A DNA stretch of 64,000 bases from Aestuariibaculum suncheonense (lineage in GTDB: Bacteria > Bacteroidota > Bacteroidia > Flavobacteriales > Flavobacteriaceae). The notes under the pieces were generated by a model. The model did not search any database, was not told the origin of the DNA, and saw only the letters and a list, made by a program, of their open reading frames with translations. Location: assembly GCF_014596935.1 (NCBI RefSeq), contig NZ_JACVXC010000007.1:124001-188000 (forward strand). Reading direction: 5' to 3'. Positions 1 through 8,136 of the stretch are shown one piece after another; position 1 is the first letter of the stretch; the number at the start of each line of letters is the position of its first letter. The position numbers were made by a program, and so were the translations under genes.

Positions 1-104
1 TCATAATTTCTTAAAAAAAGGTGAAATTTTTTTAACCCCCCTTTACTCTTCTGTCGTCTTATAGTTAAATGAGCATACAAATAGGTTAAATAAATATATT
101 TTAA

Positions 105-1259
105 ATGCCAGTTTTCAATAAAATATTTAAACTTTCAAAAAAAACGGCAACGTCGTTACTGAAAAATAAGTCCCCTAAACGGCTGCTTAAATCAGACCTG
201 TTCTCTGATGAGGATAAAGCTTATATCCTAAACGAATTAACTAATAAGGAAGCTATTGATAAGCGTCAAGCTTTATTACAACAAATAAATCAGGATGCTG
301 ACTGGCAATTAGTGGAAAAGCAAATAACAAACCCTGTTAGAAAGCTTAATTGGTATTACACTGCCGCAGCTGTATTGGTTGCATTCTTGGCGGTAGCCTA
401 TTTAATTAAGCAGAACTATCCTTCAGGTGAAGTACCTCATATTATTGTGAATAATATAGAAACAGGATCAGATAAAGCAACGTTAACTTTAGAAGATGGT
501 ACACATGTGGAACTGGGTGAAGGTAGTTCGTTTCAAGGAGAAAATGCCAATAGCGATGGGGATAACCTTGTGTATAAAAAGCCAGTTTCTAAATATAATC
601 AAATCGCATATAATTATTTAACCATTCCCAGAGGTGGGCAGTTTATTGTTGAGCTTTCCGATGGTACTAAGGTGTGGTTAAATTCAGAATCGCAATTAAA
701 ATACCCAGTAAGTTTTGTTGATGGCGATACCCGTAAGGTTGAATTAGTATATGGTGAAGCTTATTTTGATGTGTCATCAAGTACCGAAAATAAAGGGTCT
801 AAATTCAAAGTCTACAACAATAAGCAGGAAATTAAGGTTTTAGGAACTGAGTTTAATGTAAAGGCCTATAAAGAAGAATTTAACGTATACACGACTTTGG
901 TTGAAGGTAAAGTAGAGGTTGGTATAGATGACAAAAAAGAGGTTTTAAAACCGAGTCAGCAAGCCAACCTCGATTTACAAACCAACTCATTTAAGGTATA
1001 TGAGGTTGATGTATACAATGAAATTTCATGGCGAGAAGGCATCTTCAGCTTTGAAAATAAAAGTTTAAAGGAAATTATGACGGTGCTTTCGAGATGGTAT
1101 GATACTGAAGTGATTTTTGAAAATAAAGCCCTTGAAAACGAAGAATTTATTGGTGTTTTAGGGAAGAATCAGAATATCACTGAGATTCTTAACACCATTC
1201 AGAATTTCGGAATCATTTCTGATTACCAGATAAACGATAAGACCATTATTTTAAAATAA
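105..1259 (+). CDS. FecR-like anti-sigma factor of the arabinan PUL
   Basis: Inner-membrane anti-sigma factor that should hold an ECF sigma factor until the partner TonB receptor senses substrate. The first 80 or so residues are charged and cytoplasmic. One membrane helix follows at about residues 84-101 (YYTAAAVLVAFLAVAYL). The periplasmic part has a FecR domain from about residue 172 (TIPRGGQF, LSDGTKVWLNSES) and a C-terminal DUF4974-type region from about 317 (FENKSLKEIMTVLSRWYD). Its length of 384 residues is usual for Bacteroidetes FecR proteins. The gene sits 98 bp upstream of a SusC with an N-terminal STN signalling domain, which is the standard trans-envelope partner. The cognate sigma gene is expected just upstream but is outside the window. 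The 104 bases before this gene contain no gene. Confidence 0.93.
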   Translation: MPVFNKIFKLSKKTATSLLKNKSPKRLLKSDLFSDEDKAYILNELTNKEAIDKRQALLQQINQDADWQLVEKQITNPVRKLNWYYTAAAVLVAFLAVAYLIKQNYPSGEVPHIIVNNIETGSDKATLTLEDGTHVELGEGSSFQGENANSDGDNLVYKKPVSKYNQIAYNYLTIPRGGQFIVELSDGTKVWLNSESQLKYPVSFVDGDTRKVELVYGEAYFDVSSSTENKGSKFKVYNNKQEIKVLGTEFNVKAYKEEFNVYTTLVEGKVEVGIDDKKEVLKPSQQANLDLQTNSFKVYEVDVYNEISWREGIFSFENKSLKEIMTVLSRWYDTEVIFENKALENEEFIGVLGKNQNITEILNTIQNFGIISDYQINDKTIILK

Positions 1260-1263
1260 AAAA

Positions 1264-1307
1264 GAGAACGAAGTTTTGACATTTGGCGGTATCGAACTTC
1301 GTCTCTC
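1264..1307 (+). other. Stem-loop between FecR and SusC genes
   Basis: ACGAAGTT at 1268-1275 pairs perfectly with AACTTCGT at 1295-1302. After a one-base bulge, GAGA at 1264-1267 pairs with TCTC, giving about 12 pairs around a 19-nt loop. No T-run follows, so this is not a classical intrinsic terminator. Its place just after the anti-sigma stop codon suggests an mRNA stability or attenuation element that would let susC be expressed differently from fecR. Confidence 0.45.
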
Positions 1308-1357
1308 CTAAACTAAATTAATTAAAACCTATGTTTAACTAATCCAACAACTAAATT

Positions 1358-4300
1358 ATGAAAATTAAATTAATTACGGACCGTTCGCGTACGCGAAAAC
1401 GGCTGCTATTGTTTATTATGAGAACATTTATCTTCTTATTATGTACTACTGTTTTCAGTTTGAATTCAGTAAATGTGTTTTCACAGGAAGAAGTATTTAT
1501 TAGCAAGGATGAAGTGGTAAGTGTCGATAGGGTGTTCAAAATTATAAAAGAACAAACTGATTATCATTTTATTTATCCTAAGGACTTATTTAAGAATACC
1601 CCTAAAGTTCAATTGAAAAAGGGGTTAGTTAAGATTCAGGATTTGCTTAACGAAAGCTTAGAATCTGATAATCTCAATTTTGAAGTCTCTAAAAATAACA
1701 CCATTGTTATAAAGAAAAGAGCAGAGCTGATTATATATGAAGATCAGGGAATTCAGATTTCGGGCACTGTTGTAGATGCCTCCGGATTACCGCTTCCGGG
1801 AGCTAATATTATATTGAAAGGCACTAATACAGGAGCGCAAACCGATTTTGATGGAAGATTTTCTTTAACGGTAAACGATGAAAATGTGGTACTTGTTGTG
1901 TCGTACGTCGGGTACACTACTCGTGAAGTTTCGGTTGGAGGCAAAACATCTTTAACCGTCGTATTAAGAGAAAATGCAGCAGCACTAGACGAGGTTGTTG
2001 TTGTGGGCTACGGGACTCAGAAAAAATCAGATTTAACAGGTTCTGTAAGTGTTGTAGATGTAGAAGAAGCAAAAAAAACCGTCACCTATGATGCCGCTAA
2101 AATGTTACAAGGTCAGGTTGCTGGCGTTACCGTACAATCTTCAGGTGAACCGGGAGGATTTGTCAATATAAAAATTAGAGGGGTTAATTCCTTTAGTAAT
2201 AACAATCCACTATTTGTTATTGATGGGATGATTGTAGATAGCCCATTCGATTTTGCGCCGGGAGATATTGAGTCCATGCAAGTGTTAAAAGATGCCTCGG
2301 CTGCGGCAATTTACGGTGTTCGAGGGGCTAATGGGGTGGTTATTATTACCACTAAAAAGGGAAAAGCAGGACAATTAAGCGTGAATCTGAAATCGTTATT
2401 TGGTATTCAAAATGTAGCCAACACATGGTCGGTTACCGATAGATTAGGGTATCAAAATATTACCAGCGCAGCTGAAGTTAATGCTGGTTTAAGTGTTGCT
2501 CCGGGCAACGATCCGAACAATGCTTCGTATATTGATGATGTTAATACCGATTGGCAAGATGCGGCTTTTAAAACGGGGTATATTGAAAATCATTCGGTAA
2601 GTGTTAACGGAGGCGCTGAAAGTTTGGGATACAATTTAAATCTGGATTACTTTAAAAACAGTAGTTATGTAGATTCACCTCAGGATTACGAACGTATTTC
2701 AACCAATTTAAACTTAAACGGTCAAAAAGGTAAATTTAAGTATGGAGCGAAAATAGGATATACCGATTCTGGTAAAGAAAATTTTAATGAGTATTTGGCA
2801 GGGCAATCGGCAATTTCAGATATAGTTGGGGCTATTCCAACCATGCCAGTTTATGATGAAAACAGATTAGGAGGTTACGGTGGTACCGATAATTTAACGC
2901 AACGTGCGATTTCTATGAATGCTATCGGATATAATAATTTGATAGATAATACCGCTAGAAGAAATCGCTTTATTGGTGATGTTTGGGGAGAAATAGAAAT
3001 CGTTAAAGGCTTAAAGTATAAGTTAGATGCGAGTTTCGATCGTTTAGACTGGAAGAACAGAACTTTTATTCCGCCGAGTGATTTGGGTTGGTATTATATT
3101 ACAACTAACGATGAAGCCTCTTTGGATGTGTCTACAGGTAATCAAACTAGAACCTTCTTGAATAACTTATTAACTTATAATGTAGAGTTGGGTAAACATA
3201 ACATTTCTGTATTAGGAGGTTTAATTCAAGAGCGTAACGAAAATTACAACCATTGGTCTAGAGGTGTTGGTTACGAGCCGGGCACAATTAGTCATTTAGA
3301 ATATGCCGATGCAACAAGCACTGGGGAGTTCGAAAGTACTATAACAGGTATTTCTTATTTAAGTCGTTTAAACTATTCTTATGATGACCGTTATTTAATT
3401 ACAGCAAATTTCAGACAAGATAGAACATCTTTGTTTAGTGAAATTAATAATAAAGGAAATTTCTATTCTTTCTCAGGCGCTTGGAAATTAAGTAATGAGC
3501 ATTTTATTACTTTACCAGACTGGTTAAGTTCGGTAAAATTAAGAGGAGGTTACGGGGAATTAGGAAACAATACGATTCCGCCGTATTTTTTCGCAACTAC
3601 TACAAACCAGTTTGCAAGCTATAATTTTAATAATGAATTAGCTCCAGGTACTACTGTGGTGAGTTCTTTAGATCCGGATGTGCATTGGGAGATTACAAAA
3701 ACAACCAATGCGGCCATTGAATTAGGCTTTTTTAATAATGCATTACAGGTTACCGGAGAGTATTACGTGAAAAAATCTACCGATTTATTAATTGGTGTAC
3801 CACTACCATATTCAACAGGAGCATTTCCGGCAAGTATTACAACAAATGCAGGAGCGGTAGAAAATAAAGGATTTGAGTTTACAGCTTCTTATAGTAATTA
3901 TAAGAACGAGTTTCAGTATAATATTTCAGCTAACTTGGGAACGCTTAAAAATGAAGTGTTACAGATTGGTTTGGACGGAAATCCAATTTATGGAGCGGCG
4001 TCAAAAACTGAAGTTGGACGTTCTATTGGAGAGATTTTTGCCTATGAAACCGATGGTATTTTTCAATCTGCTGAAGAGGTAGCAAATTCTCCAACGCAAA
4101 TTGGTGCTGCCGCCGGAGATATTAAATTTAAAGATCAGCTAACCGTAGATACAGATGGTGATGGTGAGCCAGATGCTGCTGATGGAATAATTAATGATCA
4201 GGACAGAACATATCAAGGTATCACAATTCCAAAATATAGCTATGGTCTAAACTTTAGCTGTAATTATAAAAATTTTGATTTATCATTTTTTTTCCAAGGA

Positions 4301-4717
4301 GCAGGAGGACATAAAGCCTTCAACGGGTTGTATCGTAATTTAATGGTGGGTCAATATGGTAATCACCATACCGATATGTTAGATTACTGGACACCAACAA
4401 ATACTGACACCAATGTACCGCGTCCAATAATTGGAGATCCAAATGCAAACCTTAGAGATTCAAACCGTTTTGTTGAAAATGCCGATTACGTCAAGCTTCA
4501 GAATATCGAATTAGGTTATAAAATTCCAATCGGAACGAACGGTGTTGTACAGGATGCGAAAGTGTATATTAATGCTCAAAATGTGTTTACTATTAGTGAT
4601 TATCGTGGTTACGATCCGGATTTTAATAGTAACGACGGGTTATTCTCCAGAGGTTATGATGGAGGGTCTTTCCCGAATCCAAGAACCATTTCTTTAGGTG
4701 TTCAATTAGGTTTTTAA
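1358..4717 (+). CDS. SusC-like TonB-dependent outer-membrane transporter with STN domain
   Basis: Outer-membrane channel of a SusCD pair, expected to import arabino-oligosaccharides using TonB energy. After a signal peptide come an STN domain at about residues 52-118 (talks to FecR-type anti-sigma factors), a carboxypeptidase-regulatory-like domain at about 131-207 (SGTVVDASGLPLPGANI), the SusC-typical LDEVVVVGYG sequence, a plug domain to about 330 (IRGVNSFSNNNPLFVIDGM, KDASAAAIYGVRGANGV) and a beta-barrel to the C-terminus. The length of 1119 residues is normal. Two starts are possible. The one used here gives a basic leader before the signal sequence, as many flavobacterial SusC proteins seem to have. 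An internal ATG at 1418 (MRTFIFLLCTTVFS) would begin directly with the signal peptide. The susD gene follows after 30 bp. Confidence 0.95.
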   Translation: MKIKLITDRSRTRKRLLLFIMRTFIFLLCTTVFSLNSVNVFSQEEVFISKDEVVSVDRVFKIIKEQTDYHFIYPKDLFKNTPKVQLKKGLVKIQDLLNESLESDNLNFEVSKNNTIVIKKRAELIIYEDQGIQISGTVVDASGLPLPGANIILKGTNTGAQTDFDGRFSLTVNDENVVLVVSYVGYTTREVSVGGKTSLTVVLRENAAALDEVVVVGYGTQKKSDLTGSVSVVDVEEAKKTVTYDAAKMLQGQVAGVTVQSSGEPGGFVNIKIRGVNSFSNNNPLFVIDGMIVDSPFDFAPGDIESMQVLKDASAAAIYGVRGANGVVIITTKKGKAGQLSVNLKSLFGIQNVANTWSVTDRLGYQNITSAAEVNAGLSVAPGNDPNNASYIDDVNTDWQDAAFKTGYIENHSVSVNGGAESLGYNLNLDYFKNSSYVDSPQDYERISTNLNLNGQKGKFKYGAKIGYTDSGKENFNEYLAGQSAISDIVGAIPTMPVYDENRLGGYGGTDNLTQRAISMNAIGYNNLIDNTARRNRFIGDVWGEIEIVKGLKYKLDASFDRLDWKNRTFIPPSDLGWYYITTNDEASLDVSTGNQTRTFLNNLLTYNVELGKHNISVLGGLIQERNENYNHWSRGVGYEPGTISHLEYADATSTGEFESTITGISYLSRLNYSYDDRYLITANFRQDRTSLFSEINNKGNFYSFSGAWKLSNEHFITLPDWLSSVKLRGGYGELGNNTIPPYFFATTTNQFASYNFNNELAPGTTVVSSLDPDVHWEITKTTNAAIELGFFNNALQVTGEYYVKKSTDLLIGVPLPYSTGAFPASITTNAGAVENKGFEFTASYSNYKNEFQYNISANLGTLKNEVLQIGLDGNPIYGAASKTEVGRSIGEIFAYETDGIFQSAEEVANSPTQIGAAAGDIKFKDQLTVDTDGDGEPDAADGIINDQDRTYQGITIPKYSYGLNFSCNYKNFDLSFFFQGAGGHKAFNGLYRNLMVGQYGNHHTDMLDYWTPTNTDTNVPRPIIGDPNANLRDSNRFVENADYVKLQNIELGYKIPIGTNGVVQDAKVYINAQNVFTISDYRGYDPDFNSNDGLFSRGYDGGSFPNPRTISLGVQLGF

Positions 4718-4747
4718 GGGGTAATTAATAATTAAAAAGAAATCAAA

Positions 4748-6313
4748 ATGAAATATATAAATTTAAAATATGTATCACTTTTCCTTTCCTTATCAATCGT
4801 GTTAAGCAGTTGTGTGGCAGAGGATGATTTAATACAGGTAGACCCTAATAACGATGCTGTAGATTCGTTTTGGGCTGATGATCAAGACGCATTACAAGGT
4901 GTAAATGCCGCTTACGGTAGTTTACTCACCGATGGAACTTACATGCGAAGTACCCCGTTATTATTAGATTTAAAAGGCGATGACTCTAGAAGTAATAGTC
5001 CATGGGGGTCAATGTACAATGTTGGGCGATTCAATTCAAATGTGGCAGATCCTGCTATTTACGGATGGGCTTACGAAACCTATTATCAGGGAATTTATCG
5101 TTCCAATCAGGTCTTAGATAAAGTACCGGGTATTGCTATGGAAGATGAAGACCTTAAAAACAGAATTTTAGGACAGGCGTATTTTTTAAGAGGTCTGTAC
5201 TTATTTCATGCAGTTAACCTGTTTAAAAATGTACCGGTTCCAGTGGAATTGGCGGCATTTTATCCTCAAAAAACAGAGGCAGAAGGATGGGCTCAGGTGA
5301 TTGAAGATTTTAAAACCGCTTCAGTTATGTTACCAGTTTCTTACACCACTGGTATTTCTGGTTTAGATGCTGGCGAGGTTGGTCGTGCAACTAAAGGGGC
5401 GGCTTTAGCCTATTTAGGAAAAGCATATTTGTTTAATAAGGATTTTATTAATGCTAGAGATGCTTTTAAGGCGGTGATAGATTTAAACGTATATTCCTTA
5501 GTAACTAACTATCGAGATAATTTCACTGATAAAAATGAAAATAATTCAGAGTCTGTTTTTGAAGTACAATTCAGTAGAGAAGCAGGTGGTGTAGATTTAG
5601 GATGGGGTGGTGCGCCACAATCAGGATGGGGTAAAACTTCTGCAAGAGCTATCACTTATGGGCCAAGAGCTTTTGGTTGGACTGATGTGCAACCAACATT
5701 GGCATTATTTAATGAATTCCATGAAGAGACTACCGTTTCAGGAGAGGTTGATCCTCGTTTAGATGCGACCATGTTTTACAACAAACCGGGGGGCATGATG
5801 TTATACGGACAAGATTTTGCGACATTTTACGGGAACAATCCAGCAGATTTAAATGATTTATTCTGTAGAAAATACCAGAATTCTGATGGTGAATATGCTA
5901 ACGAATACGATTGGCGTTCAGGTATTAACGAGCGTTTAATGCGCTATGCTGATGTGTTATTAATGTATGCGGAAACGTTAAATGAAACTGGAGCTACAGC
6001 ATCAGCTTATACTTATATTCAAGAGGTAAGGAATCGTGTTAATTTACCGGATTTAAGTGTTACAAAGCCAGGGATGAGTCAGGAAGAAATGCGTGAACAA
6101 ATTGGGCATGAACGCTTTTTGGAGTTCGCTTTAGAAGGACACCGCTTCGATGATATTCGCCGTTGGGGCTGGTTAGATGATACCAATAAATTAAACTGGT
6201 TAAAAGCCAGAGATGCCGAATATGCAACCTATTCTAAAGGAAGAGAATATTTCCCGATACCTCAGTTGGAAATCGATAATAATCCAGGAACCGATCAAAA
6301 TTTCGGTTACTAA
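4748..6313 (+). CDS. SusD/RagB-like surface glycan-binding lipoprotein
   Basis: Cell-surface lipoprotein that caps the SusC channel and binds the oligosaccharide. The signal peptide ends in a lipobox (VLSSC, lipidated Cys22). The mature N-terminus is acidic (VAEDDLIQVDPNN), as expected for surface export of Bacteroidetes lipoproteins. RagB/SusD hallmarks are visible: YYQGIYRSNQVLD, the TPR-like stretch RILGQAYFLRGLYLFHAVNLF, and the C-terminal MRYADVLLMYAETLNE and FLEFALEGHRFDDIRRWGW. The 521-residue length is typical. It is co-transcribed with the SusC gene (30 bp apart) and is followed by a perfect hairpin. No separate surface glycan-binding protein gene lies between it and the glycosidase genes. 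Confidence 0.96.
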   Translation: MKYINLKYVSLFLSLSIVLSSCVAEDDLIQVDPNNDAVDSFWADDQDALQGVNAAYGSLLTDGTYMRSTPLLLDLKGDDSRSNSPWGSMYNVGRFNSNVADPAIYGWAYETYYQGIYRSNQVLDKVPGIAMEDEDLKNRILGQAYFLRGLYLFHAVNLFKNVPVPVELAAFYPQKTEAEGWAQVIEDFKTASVMLPVSYTTGISGLDAGEVGRATKGAALAYLGKAYLFNKDFINARDAFKAVIDLNVYSLVTNYRDNFTDKNENNSESVFEVQFSREAGGVDLGWGGAPQSGWGKTSARAITYGPRAFGWTDVQPTLALFNEFHEETTVSGEVDPRLDATMFYNKPGGMMLYGQDFATFYGNNPADLNDLFCRKYQNSDGEYANEYDWRSGINERLMRYADVLLMYAETLNETGATASAYTYIQEVRNRVNLPDLSVTKPGMSQEEMREQIGHERFLEFALEGHRFDDIRRWGWLDDTNKLNWLKARDAEYATYSKGREYFPIPQLEIDNNPGTDQNFGY

Positions 6314-6350
6314 AAAATCTCAGGATTTATTATTTGAGTTAATTATTCTT

Positions 6351-6382
6351 CATATGGCAAGTTTATAAAAACTTGCCATATG
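6351..6382 (+). terminator. Perfect 14-bp hairpin after susD
   Basis: CATATGGCAAGTTT at 6351-6364 is followed by loop ATAA and the exact complement AAACTTGCCATATG at 6369-6382. It lies 37 bp after the susD stop. The downstream tract is ATTTAAAAA, not a clean T-run, so it could be a terminator, or a 3'-end stabiliser that raises susCD mRNA relative to the downstream enzyme genes. Confidence 0.6.
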
Positions 6383-6500
6383 ATTTAAAAACGTGTTATA
6401 TAATAGAATGCTTCGTTGTTAAATGAAGTGTTTGTTTTAAATGTTAATATTACAGTTATTTACTTTCACGTCTTGGATATATTAACTTTTTTTAATTTAT

Positions 6501-6533
6501 TTGTAAGTGTACATTAAACACTTATAGTGTTTG
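6501..6533 (+). promoter_or_regulatory. Promoter with overlapping palindromic operator candidate before the glycosidase operon
   Basis: AAACACT-TAT-AGTGTTT (6516-6532) is a 17-bp palindrome with perfect 7-bp arms. It shares a half-site with a second inverted repeat, TAAGTGT-n7-ACACTTA (6504-6524). A TTG at 6501-6503 and a TAgtgTTTG sequence at 6525-6533 are about 21 bp apart, close to the Bacteroidetes -33/-7 pattern although the -7 box has one extra base. A regulator bound here would cover the -7 region. The neighbouring Nudix-type AraR-like protein is the obvious candidate, but that link is inference. Confidence 0.5.
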
Positions 6534-6568
6534 TAGAGAAAAATGTATAAAATTTATACCAACAACTA

Positions 6569-8125
6569 ATGACAGCTTTAAAAACTAAACTATTAAAACC
6601 CTTGGCCTTATTTGTAATAGCTACAGCGGGTTTGAATGCACAAAATAATACAACTTCAATATCCATTCAGGTAGATGATAATGCACCAGTAATAAGCAAA
6701 CATATTTATGGGCATTTTGCTGAACATCTAGGGCGATCTGTTTACGATGGTTTTTATGTAGGAGAAGATAGCGAAATACCAAACACAAACGGTATTAGAA
6801 ATGACATTGTTGAAGCCCTTAAAGGATTAAAGATTCCTAATTTGCGCTGGCCGGGAGGTTGCTTTGCAGATGAGTACCATTGGAAAGATGGGGTGGGTCC
6901 AAAAGCAGAAAGACCTGTTATTGTGAATACCCATTGGGGTATGGTAGAAGAGGATAACAGTTTTGGAACTCATGAGTTTTTAGAGTTATGTGAGTTGCTT
7001 GGTGCTGAGCCTTATTTGGCAGGGAATGTAGGTAGTGGAACGGTTGAAGAATTAAATGATTGGGTAGAGTATTGTAATTACGATGGTAATACAAGCATGG
7101 CCCAATGGAGAAAAGCCAATGGGCAGGAAGAACCGTGGCGCGTGAAATACTGGGGTATTGGAAATGAAAGTTGGGGCTGCGGCGGAAATATGACACCTGA
7201 ATATTTTGCGAATTTATACAGACAATACGCTACTTATGCAAGAAACTATCCGGGAATAGATATTAAAAGAATAGCTTCTGGTGCCGATGCCGATAATTAT
7301 CGTTGGACCGAAGTAATGATGCGCGATGTGCCACATGGTATGATGTGGGGACTTTCGGTACATTATTATACTCGTACAGGGTGGCCACCTTCAGGTTCTG
7401 CTACAAAATTTGATGAATCTGATTATTTCTCTATCATGAAAACCTGTTTAAAAACCAGCGAAATTTTAGATAATCATATCGCCATCATGGATAAATATGA
7501 TCCGAAAAAGAGAGTGGCTTTAGTGGTTGATGAATGGGGAAGTTGGTATGCTGTTGAAGAAGGAACAAATCCAGGGTTTGCCTATCAGCAAAATTCTATG
7601 CGTGATGCCATGATTGCTGGAATTACATTAAATATGCTTCATGAAAGAGCTGACAGAATTAAAATGGCTAATCTTGCACAGGCAGTTAATGTATTACAGG
7701 CAGTGATTTTAACGAAGGACGAAAAAATGTTATTAACGCCTACGTATCACGTTATGAAAATGTATACAGCGCATCAGGATGCCAAATTGTTGCCGCTTTC
7801 ATTCGACTCTCCGGAGTATAATTTCAATGGAGAATCACTTCCGGCAATTTCAGCATCTGCTTCAAAGGATAAAGAAGGATTAGTCCATATTTCTTTGGTG
7901 AATATCGATTCTAAGAAAGAAAATACGATTGAAATTGATTGTGCCAATTTAGGAATAAAGGATTTTACTGCGAACATCGTAGCATCCAAGCATTTACAAG
8001 ACCATAATACATTTGATAATCCTTCAACAGTTAAAGTTGAAGATTTTAAAGATTTCAAATTCAAAAAGAATAAGCTTACTATAACCATTCCTCCGTTTTC
8101 TGTTGTGATGCTGGAGGGGAAATAA
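6569..8125 (+). CDS. GH51 alpha-L-arabinofuranosidase (compact bacterial type), secreted
   Basis: Retaining exo-enzyme that removes alpha-L-arabinofuranosyl units from arabinan and arabino-oligosaccharides. A signal peptide ([14 protein letters not shown]) precedes the classic GH51 opening [16 protein letters not shown]. The acid/base is Glu200 in WGIGNESWG and the nucleophile is Glu322 in [27 protein letters not shown] is the conserved (beta/alpha)8 signature, and a C-terminal beta-domain runs to residue 518. Many GH51 enzymes of this compact type are cytoplasmic; the clear signal peptide here indicates the periplasm. It is the first enzyme gene after the 255-bp gap that holds the hairpin and promoter/operator, and the next gene starts 11 bp downstream. 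Confidence 0.95.
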   Translation: MTALKTKLLKPLALFVIATAGLNAQNNTTSISIQVDDNAPVISKHIYGHFAEHLGRSVYDGFYVGEDSEIPNTNGIRNDIVEALKGLKIPNLRWPGGCFADEYHWKDGVGPKAERPVIVNTHWGMVEEDNSFGTHEFLELCELLGAEPYLAGNVGSGTVEELNDWVEYCNYDGNTSMAQWRKANGQEEPWRVKYWGIGNESWGCGGNMTPEYFANLYRQYATYARNYPGIDIKRIASGADADNYRWTEVMMRDVPHGMMWGLSVHYYTRTGWPPSGSATKFDESDYFSIMKTCLKTSEILDNHIAIMDKYDPKKRVALVVDEWGSWYAVEEGTNPGFAYQQNSMRDAMIAGITLNMLHERADRIKMANLAQAVNVLQAVILTKDEKMLLTPTYHVMKMYTAHQDAKLLPLSFDSPEYNFNGESLPAISASASKDKEGLVHISLVNIDSKKENTIEIDCANLGIKDFTANIVASKHLQDHNTFDNPSTVKVEDFKDFKFKKNKLTITIPPFSVVMLEGK

Positions 8126-8136
8126 TATGTGAGTTT

